A DNA stretch of 64,000 bases from Cunninghamia lanceolata (Eukaryota; Streptophyta; Pinopsida; Cupressales; Cupressaceae), in NCBI GenBank assembly GCA_027924645.1, contig BSBN01001688.1, positions 1,054,001-1,118,000 on the forward strand. Reading direction: 5' to 3'. Under the pieces are notes generated by a model. That model searched no databases and was not told where the DNA came from. It worked only from the letters and a program-made list of their open reading frames with translations. A program made the position numbers and the translations under genes. Positions 36,412-47,264 of this stretch are shown here, piece after piece. How positions within the stretch are numbered: the first letter of the stretch is position 1; each line of letters opens with the position of its first letter.

Positions 36412-39400
36412 TGTTACATCCCCAATTTTTGTCTTACTATACTTTTTACTTTTACTTGGACATAAGTAAATCTATTATGATGTTTAGATTAATGTTAAGG
36501 AAAGACATATTATATTGAATGTCATATATGGAGTTATGAAAAAAAATATGTTGTTGTCAATTTAATATTTGCAATATGAGATTTGGTTTATTATTTGAAT
36601 AATGATGCATTGATCATAATCTGTTGATTTCAAGTTTGATATAGGATTACAGGTTTTCAGATGACTCTCAGAGAAAAGAGAGAGAGAGTATCTTTCAAGG
36701 AGATAGATATAGACCTCAGGTTACGAGTGATTATTTGCCAAAATGAGTATGAGTGTTTAACGAAAATGTGAACCAGTGTCATAAGAGGTGAGTCATGTCT
36801 TGTCAGTGTACTTTTGAATCAAATCGACGGGTGGTCGATATCTTGCAAATATTTTCTAGTCTAGTCGTTTGTGAAGTAAACGTCGTCTGAATAAGAACTG
36901 TGACCATTTACGTTTAACATAAAAATTACGACGTCATTGTCGTAAAATGGTTGTGTTATTATTATTAAGTCATTTTAGGTTTTGTTGTCGACTTTTAATG
37001 TCAAATGACGATCTTGTCAAGACAAGTTGACATGATTTTAACGAAGGATTGTGATGGGGAGGTAAACTCGACCCATTCACATTATCCGTAAACCTTTGTT
37101 TTATTAGTATTATTTTTATTGATCAAATCATAACTATCAAATAGAATTGATGATTATGTAAACCATATTTGATATAAACAAATAAATATATTTGTGCATC
37201 GAATTGAGGATAATACCTCATGATTAATATTATTTACTTACTAGAGCAGCCGAAGGCTTACAAATAGGAGAGCCTTCATTATATTGAGTGGTGGTTCAAA
37301 CCACTTTAAGTGTTGATTAAATGATCAAACGTTGGTTTAATGCCTTGTTGGCCTCTTTGGAAGTGGAGTGGTGGTGATGCTAACCACATTCGCTGAGCTC
37401 CCACAAATGGCGTTCACATTGTCGACACTTGCTAAGCCTTGCATTTTAGTAGCTATCGGTTGAAACCGAATCACCAACGGACTGCTTTGTATTTAATATG
37501 CTTTCAAATTACAGAGTGAGGGGAACAAAAGTAGGGACGACTCATTATGAGTCTTACTGAGCCTTTATAGCCATGACTCAGTTAGTCAATGATGGATCTT
37601 TGGAGTGACATATTATTTTTGCATAGTTTTTGTCTTCGGAAGGAGATTGGTAGTAGGGAGTTCGCGGTAAATAGAGGGATAAGGAGAGAACATGGTTTTC
37701 TCTTGGATGACTACAAAAATATTTCTCTCTGTAAATACATCTCAGTTTAAGACCGCCACTATCAGGTAAATACTCCCGCAATTTATGCATTAAAAAAGCA
37801 ATGATAATTCGAATGATTGTTAAGTCTTCTGTATTGCTTTGTCTTGGGCAATCGTTTATACCCGTTTGGTTATCCTTTATGTTCATTGTGTATACTATTC
37901 AAAATGAGATGAGCCGACTAAGTCGAATATGAATATCATTGATTTAACTTAGTTAACTGTGTCGGCTGTGTATAGATAACTTAGAGGGAACCAGTGAGCG
38001 TCGACTCAGCCTGAAAAGGCTGATGCAAGCTTAAACAATGAAATCTATTTCATTAGCATACCAGTTCGACAATATACTTATTGTCTTTAACCGATAAACA
38101 GACCAAATCATTGTTTGGGAATAAACAAACTTTTTTGAAGGAGGTTATCATAGTTTTCAATTGTCTAGAAAACCAGTCACTTTATTGAATGAGCTATCAT
38201 TATGAAACAAGTCGATTATTTTGTCATAAGATAGTTATGTACCTAACTCTCGTTGAGATTAGTGTAAATGATACTTGATAGGAAAACTTACCAGCTGTGA
38301 GTAATATGGATTAAAGTATTAAATGGTGATGTTATCATTTTAAAAACCATTCTTGGTTTAGTTTATATATATAAATGTCAAAAACGATTCCTTATCAAAA
38401 GAACTTAGATTCTTGGTAATCTATGGTAACTATGGTATGACCAATCAAGTGGTAGAAGAACTAGGGATAGTTTGGAAAATGGAATAAATATCATAGGACC
38501 ATCTTTATTGTCTATTCTATAAACCTTGATGAGTATAGCATTATAGTAAACCATTATGATGGAATAGACTAAGTCTATCTAGAGATGACCTTGTATAGAA
38601 TCATATATAAGTATATCAGTAGTGATGGTTAATGACATCACGTAAAGGTAAGTGAAAGTATTCATATTCCTTTTGTATAGGAGTTATTATCTATTATAGA
38701 ACCATAGTATTCTTAACCTTGGTTGAGTTAACCCAAAGGTCGTTTATAAACCTTAATCTCGTAGAAATGAGATATGGATATTTTGAAATATCGTATTATC
38801 CAAGGGTTATTATGAAAACCCTAGAGATGAATTTGAAACCAAATGATTAGTTATGTCATATAGACTTATCTAAGTCAAGAAAACTCTTATCATAACAAGA
38901 TGTTAAACTATTTACGTAGACATTGTTGGTGAGGATAAACTGCGAGAATACAACAGTATCCAAGTCGAGTAGGGGTGGGTGAACACAACGACCACGTTTA
39001 TTACGAATGTTATTGATATTAAAATATTTGGCCAAAGTAATGCATTCATTTCTGCATGCATTGTCGGTTCACTGTATCTGGATTGCACAACCTATCAAAA
39101 ATCATACTTAGCTAGAGGGTATCTAGGGTTGTATGGTTGATAGAGTTGTGTAGGATACAACTCTATGTACTCGGGAAAGGCAAATTACCACTAGTCACCT
39201 TTGGTCTATATTCTTCATGAAGGGTAGGGCCACTTCCTATGTGGAAGATGTGTGGGAGACCACTGGTTTGTGGATGGAGGTAAATCATTAGAGAGATACT
39301 CTCTCTCCAAGCAGAAAACATTCCAGGGCTTGTGATAAAGATGTTAGAAATTCAAAAGCAACAACTATTCCAAATTTGTTTATGTAATTGATTTACTTTG

Positions 39401-39577
39401 CAAATATTGTAATTGAGAAAGACAATACGATTTATTGTATTTTGTAAAGAGAAATCTTGTAATTGTAGTTACTTGATTATATGTTAATTAAAAGAAAATT
39501 TTTCTCTCATTTTTCCTTGTTGAATTACTCTATGGTAAATTTCCAATTTTACTATGTTTTAGAACTTGGATGCTACA
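36412..39577 (+). repeat. Solo LTR of the 7739-19403 Gypsy family, 3166 bp
   Basis: Begins TGTTACATCCCCAATTTTTG and ends GGATGCTACA, colinear with the Gypsy LTRs (shared gtcgagtaggggtgggtgaa, ctagagggtatctagggttg and similar). Flanked by aagga on both sides (36407-36411 and 39578-39582), so it is a true insertion that lost its inside by LTR-LTR recombination. More diverged than the two LTRs of the full element, and it lacks their TA run. Confidence 0.95.
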
Positions 39578-39582
39578 AAGGA

Positions 39583-39816
39583 CAAAGGGCTAGTGGTCTT
39601 CCTTTGAACTGATCTTCCTTTAGCTCCCCCTTGTTAGGATTCTTTTGGATTTTTTCTTCACTGCTCCTCACCTGTCGTCTCCCCTTGACTGATCAAATCT
39701 TGTTATCCTTCAAAACCTCTTGCCTACCTACTCCCCCTAAGAGGTATCCACCATCAATCCAGGGATAAAAATATATCTTGACCTTCTCCCCTTGGACATA
39801 TGCACCATCTATGCAT
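39583..39816 (-). other. Copia 3' non-coding region with multiple polypurine tracts
   Basis: Minus-strand purine tracts (aacaagggggag, cttagggggagt, ccaaggggagaag) near 39626, 39731 and 39786, between the RNase H stop and the insertion. Multiple tracts here are a known Sirevirus feature. Confidence 0.6.
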
Positions 39817-40211
39817 CTAGTTAGGAGGGGAAACAACCCCTAACTTTTGTTTGAGATACTCAAAAGTATCCTTAGAAAGTGCCTTGGTGAAGATGTCTAC
39901 AACTTGATCCTTTGTAGGCATATGCTCCAGTCTGACTTCTTGATCTACAACCTTCTCTTTCAAAAAGTGATACTTGATAGATATGTGCTTGGTTCTAGAA
40001 TGCATCACTGGATTTTTTGAAATATTGATATCACTTGTATTATCACAAAGAATAGGAATAGGCTCGTCATATACAACCTTGATATCCTTCAATGTTTGCT
40101 TCATCCACTAAACTTGAGTACAACAGGCTGCTACAACTATATATTTTGCCTCTGTAGTTGATAAGGACACTAAATCCTGCTTCTTGCTAATCCATGAGAC
40201 TAGACTGTCTC
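39817..40211 (-). pseudogene. Copia RNase H, C-terminal half
   Basis: 39817-40104 is open: ILCDNTSDINISKNPVMHSR, TKHISIKYHFLKEKV and PTKDQVVDIFTKALS match the end of Copia RNase H. A frame change and stops lie between this and the upstream segment (40105-40211). Confidence 0.85.
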
Positions 40212-42086
40212 CTAAAACAAAGCTCCTCTGTTGGTACTTCTCCTATCATCAACATTGCTAGCCCAATCTGCATCAGTATAAGCACTCAAGGAAAAGTCAT
40301 TGCCCTTTTGATACCACAATCCATGTTCTGGAGTACTCTTCAAGTATCTGAATATTCTCTTGACTGCCTTCACATGTGTTTCCTTATGATCAACTTGAAA
40401 TCTTGCAACCAAACATATGACTTGCATAATGTCAGGCCTTGATGCTATTAGGTATAGTAGGCCCCCAATCATAGATCTATACTGAGTTTGATCAGCTTCA
40501 GGTGACTCATCATCTTTACTCAAGTGACAACTAGTTGCCATAGAAGTACTCACATGTTTGCAATCTTCCATTCCAAACTTCTTTAGCATTTCCTTAACAT
40601 ACTTTGTTTGAGAGATAAAGATGCCCTCATTTGATTGAGAAATTTTAAGTCCAAGAAAGAATGATAGCTCTCCTAACATAGACATTTCAAACTCTTTTTG
40701 AATCTCTCTAGCAAACTTCATACACATCTCATCATATCCATGAAAGATTATATCAACACACATAACAACAATTAGAATTTGTTCACCTTTTGTTTTGATT
40801 TAAAGATTACTATCTGCGATACCTTTCTTGAAACCCTATTGGAGTAAGTACTTGTCCAACCTTGCATACCAAGCCCTAGGGGCTTGTTTGAGACCATACA
40901 GAGCCTTCTTGAGTATCCACACCATGTTTGGATCTTCTGATAATTGAAAACCATCTAGTTGCTCTATGGAGACCTCTTCTTCCAAGTCACCATTCAGGAA
41001 GACAGATTTAACATCCATCTGATATACCTTGAATCCCTTATGTACTATAAAAGCAAGAACCACATTGATTGCTTCCATTCTTGCTACCAGAGAAAATGTC
41101 TCCTCATAGTCAACACCTTCAACATGTGAATATCCTTTGCAAACCAACCTTGCTTTTTTCCTGACCACTTCTCCATATTCATTTAACTTGTTCCTGAAAA
41201 CCTATTTTGTTCCTATCGCATTCTTGTCTGCAGGCCTTGGTACCAACTCCCAAGTCTAATTCTTTTCTATTTGATTCAGTTCTCCTTCCATGGCTTGTAT
41301 CCATCCTTCATCCTTGCTAGCCTCATTAAAATTTTTAGGTTCTATTCTTGACAACAAAGCAAAGTTTACTTGTTCATTTGTTTTTGCAAATCTTCTTCTT
41401 GTCTGAACTTCTTCATTTTTGCCTCCAATGATTTGGTTTTTTGAATGATTTTTTTGAACATACTTGGCAGGAGTCTTAACAGTCTTCTCTAGAGTTTCTT
41501 CCTTTTCTTCAACTTCTGTAACTTCCTCTATGCAGGTAGGTTCATCTAACCAATAGTCCTCTTGCTCAACTGAATTTTGATGTGATTCTTCATTCACTTT
41601 TACATTTGCACTCTTAACTATCTTCCTTACTCTTTTATTGTAGCATTTGTAGGCTTTGTTGATAGTTGAGTACCCAAGCAAAATACCTTCATCTGCTCTT
41701 GAGTCAAACTTTCTAAGACCTTCATCTCTTCTGATGTAGCACTTGTTTCCAAAAACTCTGAAATACTTGACTGTTGCAGGTCTTCCATTCCAAAGCTCAT
41801 AAGGGGTCTTGGTGTTGTGTTTTCTTAGTTGTCCCCTATTAAGAATATAGACTGCGGTATGAATTACTTCTTTTGAGTATATATCAGGCAGTTTAGCTTC
41901 ACTCAACATTGTCCTGGCCATCTCCTGGACAATCCTATTCTTTCTCTCTGCAACACCATTCTGCTGAGGGGTTCTAGCAGATGCATAGTGCCTTTTGATT
42001 CCATGTTCTTGACAAAACTCTACAAACTCATTTGAGGTGAACTCGCCACCTCTATCAGATCTTAAGCACTTAATTCTAGCGTTCAT
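40212..42086 (-). pseudogene. Copia integrase core and reverse transcriptase, one frame with stops
   Basis: A single frame from 42086 to 40212. The integrase core has DRGGEFTSNEF and QQNGVAERKN (second Asp and Glu of the catalytic triad), then LNRGQLRKHNTKTPYELW and GYSTINKAYKCYN. The RT has ARLVCKGYSHVEGVDYEETF, QMDVKSVFLNGDLEEEV and ALYGLKQAPRAWY. The catalytic YVDD is reduced to CVD followed by II, one Asp lost, so polymerase activity is gone. RNase H begins with AYTDADWASNVDDRRST. Internal stops lie near 41254, 41203 and 40833; the two TAGs sit where Gln and Trp codons are expected. Confidence 0.9.
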
Positions 42087-42852
42087 TTCATTTTAACCAT
42101 ATTTTTGAAGATCTTGAATCTACTGAAAGCTTCTAATTTTTATTTCAAAAAAGTATCCCATGTCATTCTATAGAAATCATCAATGAGCAACATGAAATAC
42201 CTCTCACCTTGTAGGCTTTTTGTCCTAGTTGGTCCACACAAGTCTGTATGAACCAACTCCAAGGGCTTTGTAGTAGAATTTTCCTTGGACTTGAAAGTTA
42301 TCCTTGTCTGCTTCCCAAGCTGACATTCTTTTCATATTGTGCTTGTAGGCTTGATGATCTTTGGCATGTCCCTTATTGTTTTCATGGAACTGATCTTCAC
42401 CAGATTGTCAAAGTTGATGTGCCCCATTCTCTTATGCCACAACCAACATTCATTTGTTTGTCCTAATAGACAAGTCCTCTCATTAACTCCTTTTAGATTA
42501 TACAATTTGCCTTCTGTCTTAAAGCCTTCTACCACCAATTTTCTAGATTTTTCTCTTCTGATTTCACACCCTTGATCATGAAATGTGAGATTATATCCTT
42601 TGCTGCACATTTGACTCACACTGAGAAGATTATGCTTGAGACCTTCTACATAAAGACCATCATGTGTCTAAGACTTTCCATCAATGCTTATAGTGCCTTT
42701 TCTAGTAATCTTTGTAGAAGAGTTATCTCCAAACCTAACCAATCCACCATTCCACTTACCAAGATTGATAAACTTGCTCTTAGTACTTATCATGTGATTT
42801 GTACATCCACTGTCTATAACCCAGAGATTGGTTTGTCCTTGAGCATGAAATG
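42087..42852 (-). pseudogene. Copia protease and integrase N-terminal region
   Basis: The protease active site LWVIDSGCTNHM is at 42795-42832, immediately after the TRIM insertion in the direction of reading. GAG-pre-integrase and the zinc-binding LWHKRMGHINFDNL are at 42400-42460, and the first integrase Asp (HTDLCGP) near 42238. Frameshifts separate these parts. Confidence 0.8.
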
Positions 42853-43185
42853 TGTTGGCCTATGATTTCTGTTAAACCAAAAGGTCGACCCTGTCAATTT
42901 CTGATACAAGCGCCAAAGTTAATGAATCCATGGGAGGCAGTTAGTCCATGTCACGAATCCCACGGGGAGTGCTAACCATCTACCAACAAACTCCCCCCTA
43001 GTGTTACCCGGGGGAATTCAAACCCTTGACCTTTCACTCTGATACTAATTGTTGGCCCACGATTGCCGTTAAACCAAAAGGTCGACCCTGTCAATTTTTG
43101 ATACAAGCGCTAGAGTTAATGAATCCATGAGAGGCGGTTAGTCCATGTCACGAATCCCATGGGGAGTGCTGACCATCTGCCAACA
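42853..43185 (-). mobile_element. TRIM (terminal-repeat retrotransposon in miniature), 333 bp
   Basis: Two 136-bp direct repeats, 42853-42988 and 43050-43185, both TGTTGG...CCAACA, enclose only 61 bp. In the minus orientation that interval starts with tagtatcagagt, a diverged Met-tRNA primer site, and ends with a ctagggggga polypurine tract. Flanks are aaatg and aaata, a target duplication with one mismatch. Removing the element plus one flank restores the reading frame of the host Copia gag-protease junction. It codes for nothing and needs enzymes from other elements. Confidence 0.9.
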
Positions 43186-44400
43186 AAATATTGTTTGGAC
43201 AATCATTGAGTTCTCAACTCCATTATCATTCTCCTTGTCTTGCTTAGTGACATCAGTTATCTGAGATTTTAAATTTTCAAGACCATTCCTACAATACCTT
43301 GCTATGTGTCCAACCTTGTTGCAAATTTGACATACCACATTGGCATTCACAAAAGAAGCAAGAGAATTTCTACTTACAAGATTTATTCTATTTATTTTAG
43401 ACTTGCAATTCATAGCCTTATGCCCAACAATAACCAAAGAAAATATGATTGAACCTATTCATGGAGAGTTGTCTTGCATGAAGAGATCTTCCTTGAGGCA
43501 AGATGAGATCTGTACATTCTGCATCATCCGGACTTCCAATATTTGCCTTCTTCAACTCCTTTTTGAGTAACTGAATTTCTTTCTCAAGTTTTATACATTG
43601 TTTTGTTTTGGCTTGAATCTCGGCTCTTTGTTCTTGATTCTCCTTCCTTGCACAATCTAGGTCTTCAAGAGCAGAAACAAGTTCACCTTCAAAGTCAACT
43701 TCATATTCTTCTTCATTTGCAGCCTTGTCTGAACCATCTGAGATCACCATGGCCATGATTATATATTCTCCTCTATCCTCATCAGATGAGTAGTGATCTA
43801 CTTCTTCTCCGTAGCTATAGTCTTCTTTTGAAAGAAGGTTCCTTTGAAAATTGTTCCTCTTGAACCCCTTGCTGCTACTTTCACTTTCTCCAAAAGGACA
43901 TTTAGAGGCATAATACCCAATTCTACCACATTTTAAACATTTGAAAGGTAGCTTACCTTTATATTTACTTGATCCTCTTGTCAGATTTCCTACAAAATTG
44001 CTTCTTCTTCCTCAGCTTCATTGCATATGTTAGATGCTCCTTCATTCTTTACCGCATTGAAAGCAACTTCTTTTTGGCATGGGCCTATGACTTCATTTCT
44101 CATTTCATAGGTAGTGAGGGACCCAAATAGTTCTACCATGATGAGCTTCTTCAAAACTTTAGCTTCTTCTATTGCAGAAACTTTTGAATTAAATATGTGA
44201 GGGAGGGATCTAAAGACTTTCTTTACAACCTATTGGGACTGAAATTCCCAAGCTACTTTTTGGCAAATATTAAGTTTCAATCATCCAAAGATTTCAGTAT
44301 GTGAGCATATATAGAAAGATCCACAGTTGTTTTCAAGCAGAAATTAACAATTGAGTTGATAGAAATACTTGGATTTGATCTATTTTGATTCCTAAAGACT
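43186..44400 (-). pseudogene. Copia Gag with two zinc knuckles, 5'-truncated
   Basis: Minus-strand segments: a UBN2-like gag region (EEAKVLKKLIMVELFGSLT) near 44080-44180; zinc knuckle CLKCGRIGYYASKC near 43900-43950; an acidic part; a coiled coil at 43530-43700 (QRAEIQAKTKQCIKLEKEIQ); and a second knuckle CQICNKVGHIARYC near 43295-43335. Frames change near 43437 and 43756. The N terminus fades out at 44300-44450. Confidence 0.75.
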
Positions 44401-44499
44401 TAATATAATATGGTTGAAGTGCTCATTAAAGATGAACCGTAAACAAGGAAGTGTAAAGTTACAAACCTTGTTGAAAATAAAGGAAAAATAGCATTAAGT

Positions 44500-47090
44500 A
44501 CTAGAGCTGAATATGGGTGAATTCCTTGTCAAAAATGAATAGGGGTTGCTTTTTGAACCATCTTAAAATTCCCTGTATTTTGCAAGTTATGTGTGTTTTT
44601 GGTAAAATGTATTGTGGTATGGGTTTGTATGTTTGTATTTACAAAGTCTCTCATATACAAAGTGGTTTGTATGTTGTGTCATTGTATGATGCATACGCAA
44701 ACTCCCTTGTATATCAGGTCGTGGTATGGTCGCATAAAGGAGTCATCGGGTTGATGCATTGTTTACTTGTATGCATTTGGCTAACGTTTTATTGTTACAT
44801 ACAAGGTGGACCCAACGAGGTTAAAAGTTGAAATGTATTTTCTGTCAGGTCCGTTGCTTGTATGTTATGTTTGCATGTTTGGTAGAACACAACATACAAC
44901 ACGATATACATTGCCGAGAACCGAAACAATTATGAATTAACGTTAAGTCTTTGTATGTTTGCGCTTTGTATGTATGTTGCGGTATACATACATTGCGGTA
45001 CATACAAGGTGATATGCATAGCGCGGAACTGAAATGTTATGAAATACGGTTTTATTGTTGTATGTTTTGGAAACATGCATTGTGATATACATACAATGCG
45101 AAACTCAGGAGAGAGTTAAATCTGGTTAAAGGGATGCATCAGGACTTTATGTATATCGGAGGATGCATTTCACGGTATATACAAGTCGAAATCGAAAGGG
45201 GCTACATACTGCGATTTATAAAATAAGAAGTACGAAAGGAAGATACAATTGAATTTGTATGTATCGGGCATTGTATATGAAGGTTGGATACAAGTAATGT
45301 TGTAACATGGAATATGAGTGAGGAATAGGGTGGGTCCCGTCGCTTGCACATTGGGCTTGTATAATAACAATGTTTATTTTTGATATGCCAAACTATTGTA
45401 TATACAAGACATGACTTGTTATCACCGGTTCTCTTTACCGTTTCTACCAGTCACCTTTTGTATCCAACACAATGTACATTCTCACATACATTCTTAAAGA
45501 TACATTTGCATTACACCTTCGCAAACACATTAAAATATCTTATACATTTGCGATACTCTACCACCACGCAAACATAGAATAACTTATACAAAAACAAAAA
45601 CCCTAAAATAACATTAAAATCCGAATGGCTAAGATATTTTTCTGACATTTGAAATATGGGTTTTTGCAGGATAGACACATCGGGGATCAAGTTATATAAA
45701 TACCCATGAAAGGATCTTGAGCAACTGATAAATTATCGATAAGGGAAGTAATTATCTAAGTAAATACATATGTTTAAATTAATTTGTTTTGATCATTTGA
45801 TTAGAGATTAATTTATGTTTTATCTGGTCTTTTTAGGAATAATAAATAAACCGTTGAAGGATATTAAGCAGAACTATAGTTAAAGATCTTTGTTTGACCC
45901 TGAAATGCTTATCCATTTGATGATTAAAGACAAGTATTAATTTTCCTAAATCTGTTTTATTAAGACAAATACTGTTGTTCGGTTATCAACCGTCACAACT
46001 ATTGTAACTAGTTTGAAGCTTGTATGCCGCTCTTTATAAGAGATGACCAAGACTAGAAGGAGATATAGGATGGGGAATAGGATAGATATAGAAAATAGGG
46101 AGAGATTACAGAATAGAACAGGGGATACTATAGATTAGATTTGAACATCAATTCTAGTTCACTTTTAATATATTTTATTTCTGGCAGATCATGTGCAAGC
46201 ATTCTCCGATGAAGCCAAGTCTGTGAACATGAAGCAGTAATTGTAGATTTCGGTATCAACTATCTGTTTAATTTATTCAATTATATGACTGTCTCCTTTC
46301 AAAGTTTTCTCTGTTATTCAATTTGAGTTATCAAGTATATTTTCAAGTTGTCTATACACATTTGCTGTTATAGTGTGATAAGATTAACTGGTTTCTGCTT
46401 TCAAAATTAAATCCTTTAAATCTATCATAGTAACTGTGAAGACATTGTCATGGATCTGTAAGAAGAGTCATATAGTTAGGGTTTGTATTCTGTCTGCAGT
46501 TTTTTGATAAATCTTTTACAATTGTAGTATTATTCTAATAGGTTCCTTTAAAGAGGGATTAAATCCTTTTAGATGAATGTAGGTAATTTGATTTTATCAA
46601 TTGGATATATATAAGTATGGAATATTAACTATTTCCTTGCAGGGTTGTACAAGTAACATACCTATTTTTTCATGCCAGATAGTTTGAGTTTTTACCAAAC
46701 AAACAGTCATTTATTTCATGATCATACTAACTCTATATTCGGTAAGGCACTGGTCTAGTATTTTCATTATCACTTATATAAATTCACTTTAGATTTACTT
46801 AATTAGATTGCATTATTGTTTTAGCATTACAATTTAGATCATTTAGAATTAACTTGTTGTCTTTTCATCTGTTTTATAATTTGTGCCATTATCAACAGTT
46901 AGATTAATTCTGATCAAAGTAGTGATCATCTCTTTATCTGCTTTATTAATTAGAGGTTTACCCACCTAGGTCTGGTAGAGCCTGAAGTGAAGGGGGTTTA
47001 GCCATATCTACCCCGTGTCAGTTAGCCAAAAATGTCAAGAGAGCCTGACAACCTCTTAGGGTTAACGACCTACGTTTTTGAGACCTAACA
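44500..47090 (+). repeat. LTR of an outer Tat-type Gypsy element (start uncertain)
   Basis: Ends ...GAGACCTAACA at 47090, followed after three bases by ttggcgactctactg, the same primer-site type as in the element at 1-5740. The word ctaggtctggtagagcctgaag near 46966-46987 matches the other LTR. A TATA box at 45692-45701 suggests U3 before about 45700 and R-U5 after. The start is not defined; the Copia gag fades into it near 44450-44510. No genes. Confidence 0.6.
45692..45701 (+). promoter_or_regulatory. Probable TATA box of the outer Tat-type LTR
   Basis: ttatataaat in the phrase caagttatataaatacccatg, a strong plant TATA context within the LTR. Confidence 0.5.
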
Positions 47091-47264
47091 GAATTGGCGA
47101 CTCTACTGCAGACACACATAGAGAAACCTGGTAATAGATCATGTTATTAGAGTCAGAGAATTAAAAGGCATAACTCTGTTGGTGGAAGGAAAAACCTAGA
47201 AAATTGATTAGTCCTCTAAATAGAGGTGGCGACTCTACACAAAATTCAAATACAGATTGGTAAA
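47091..47264 (+). promoter_or_regulatory. Primer site and leader of the outer Tat-type element, first part
   Basis: ttggcgactctactgcagac at 47094-47113 is the primer-site candidate; a second gaggtggcgactctac is at 47223-47238. The leader is then cut by the 5.5-kb insertion, ending in its target duplication gtaaa (47260-47264), and resumes at 52763. Confidence 0.6.

Larger units (their letters stand above)
34503..44400 (-). mobile_element. Sirevirus-like Copia retrotransposon, 5'-truncated, twice interrupted
   Basis: On the minus strand: gag (44400-43190), protease, integrase, reverse transcriptase, RNase H (to 39817), a 3' region with several polypurine tracts, and the 3' LTR (36341-34503). 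The 5' LTR and primer site are missing. Its body is interrupted by a TRIM (42853-43185) and a solo Gypsy LTR (36412-39577). The Gag with two zinc knuckles around a coiled coil, and the repeated aaagggggagaa tracts, point to a Sirevirus-like lineage. Frameshifts and stops make it inactive. Confidence 0.85.

Noticed and set aside
42853..43185. Two direct repeats with a short spacer, CRISPR-like at first sight
   Set aside because: 136-bp units with TG...CA ends, a primer site, a polypurine tract and near-matching flanks identify a TRIM element; plant nuclear context.
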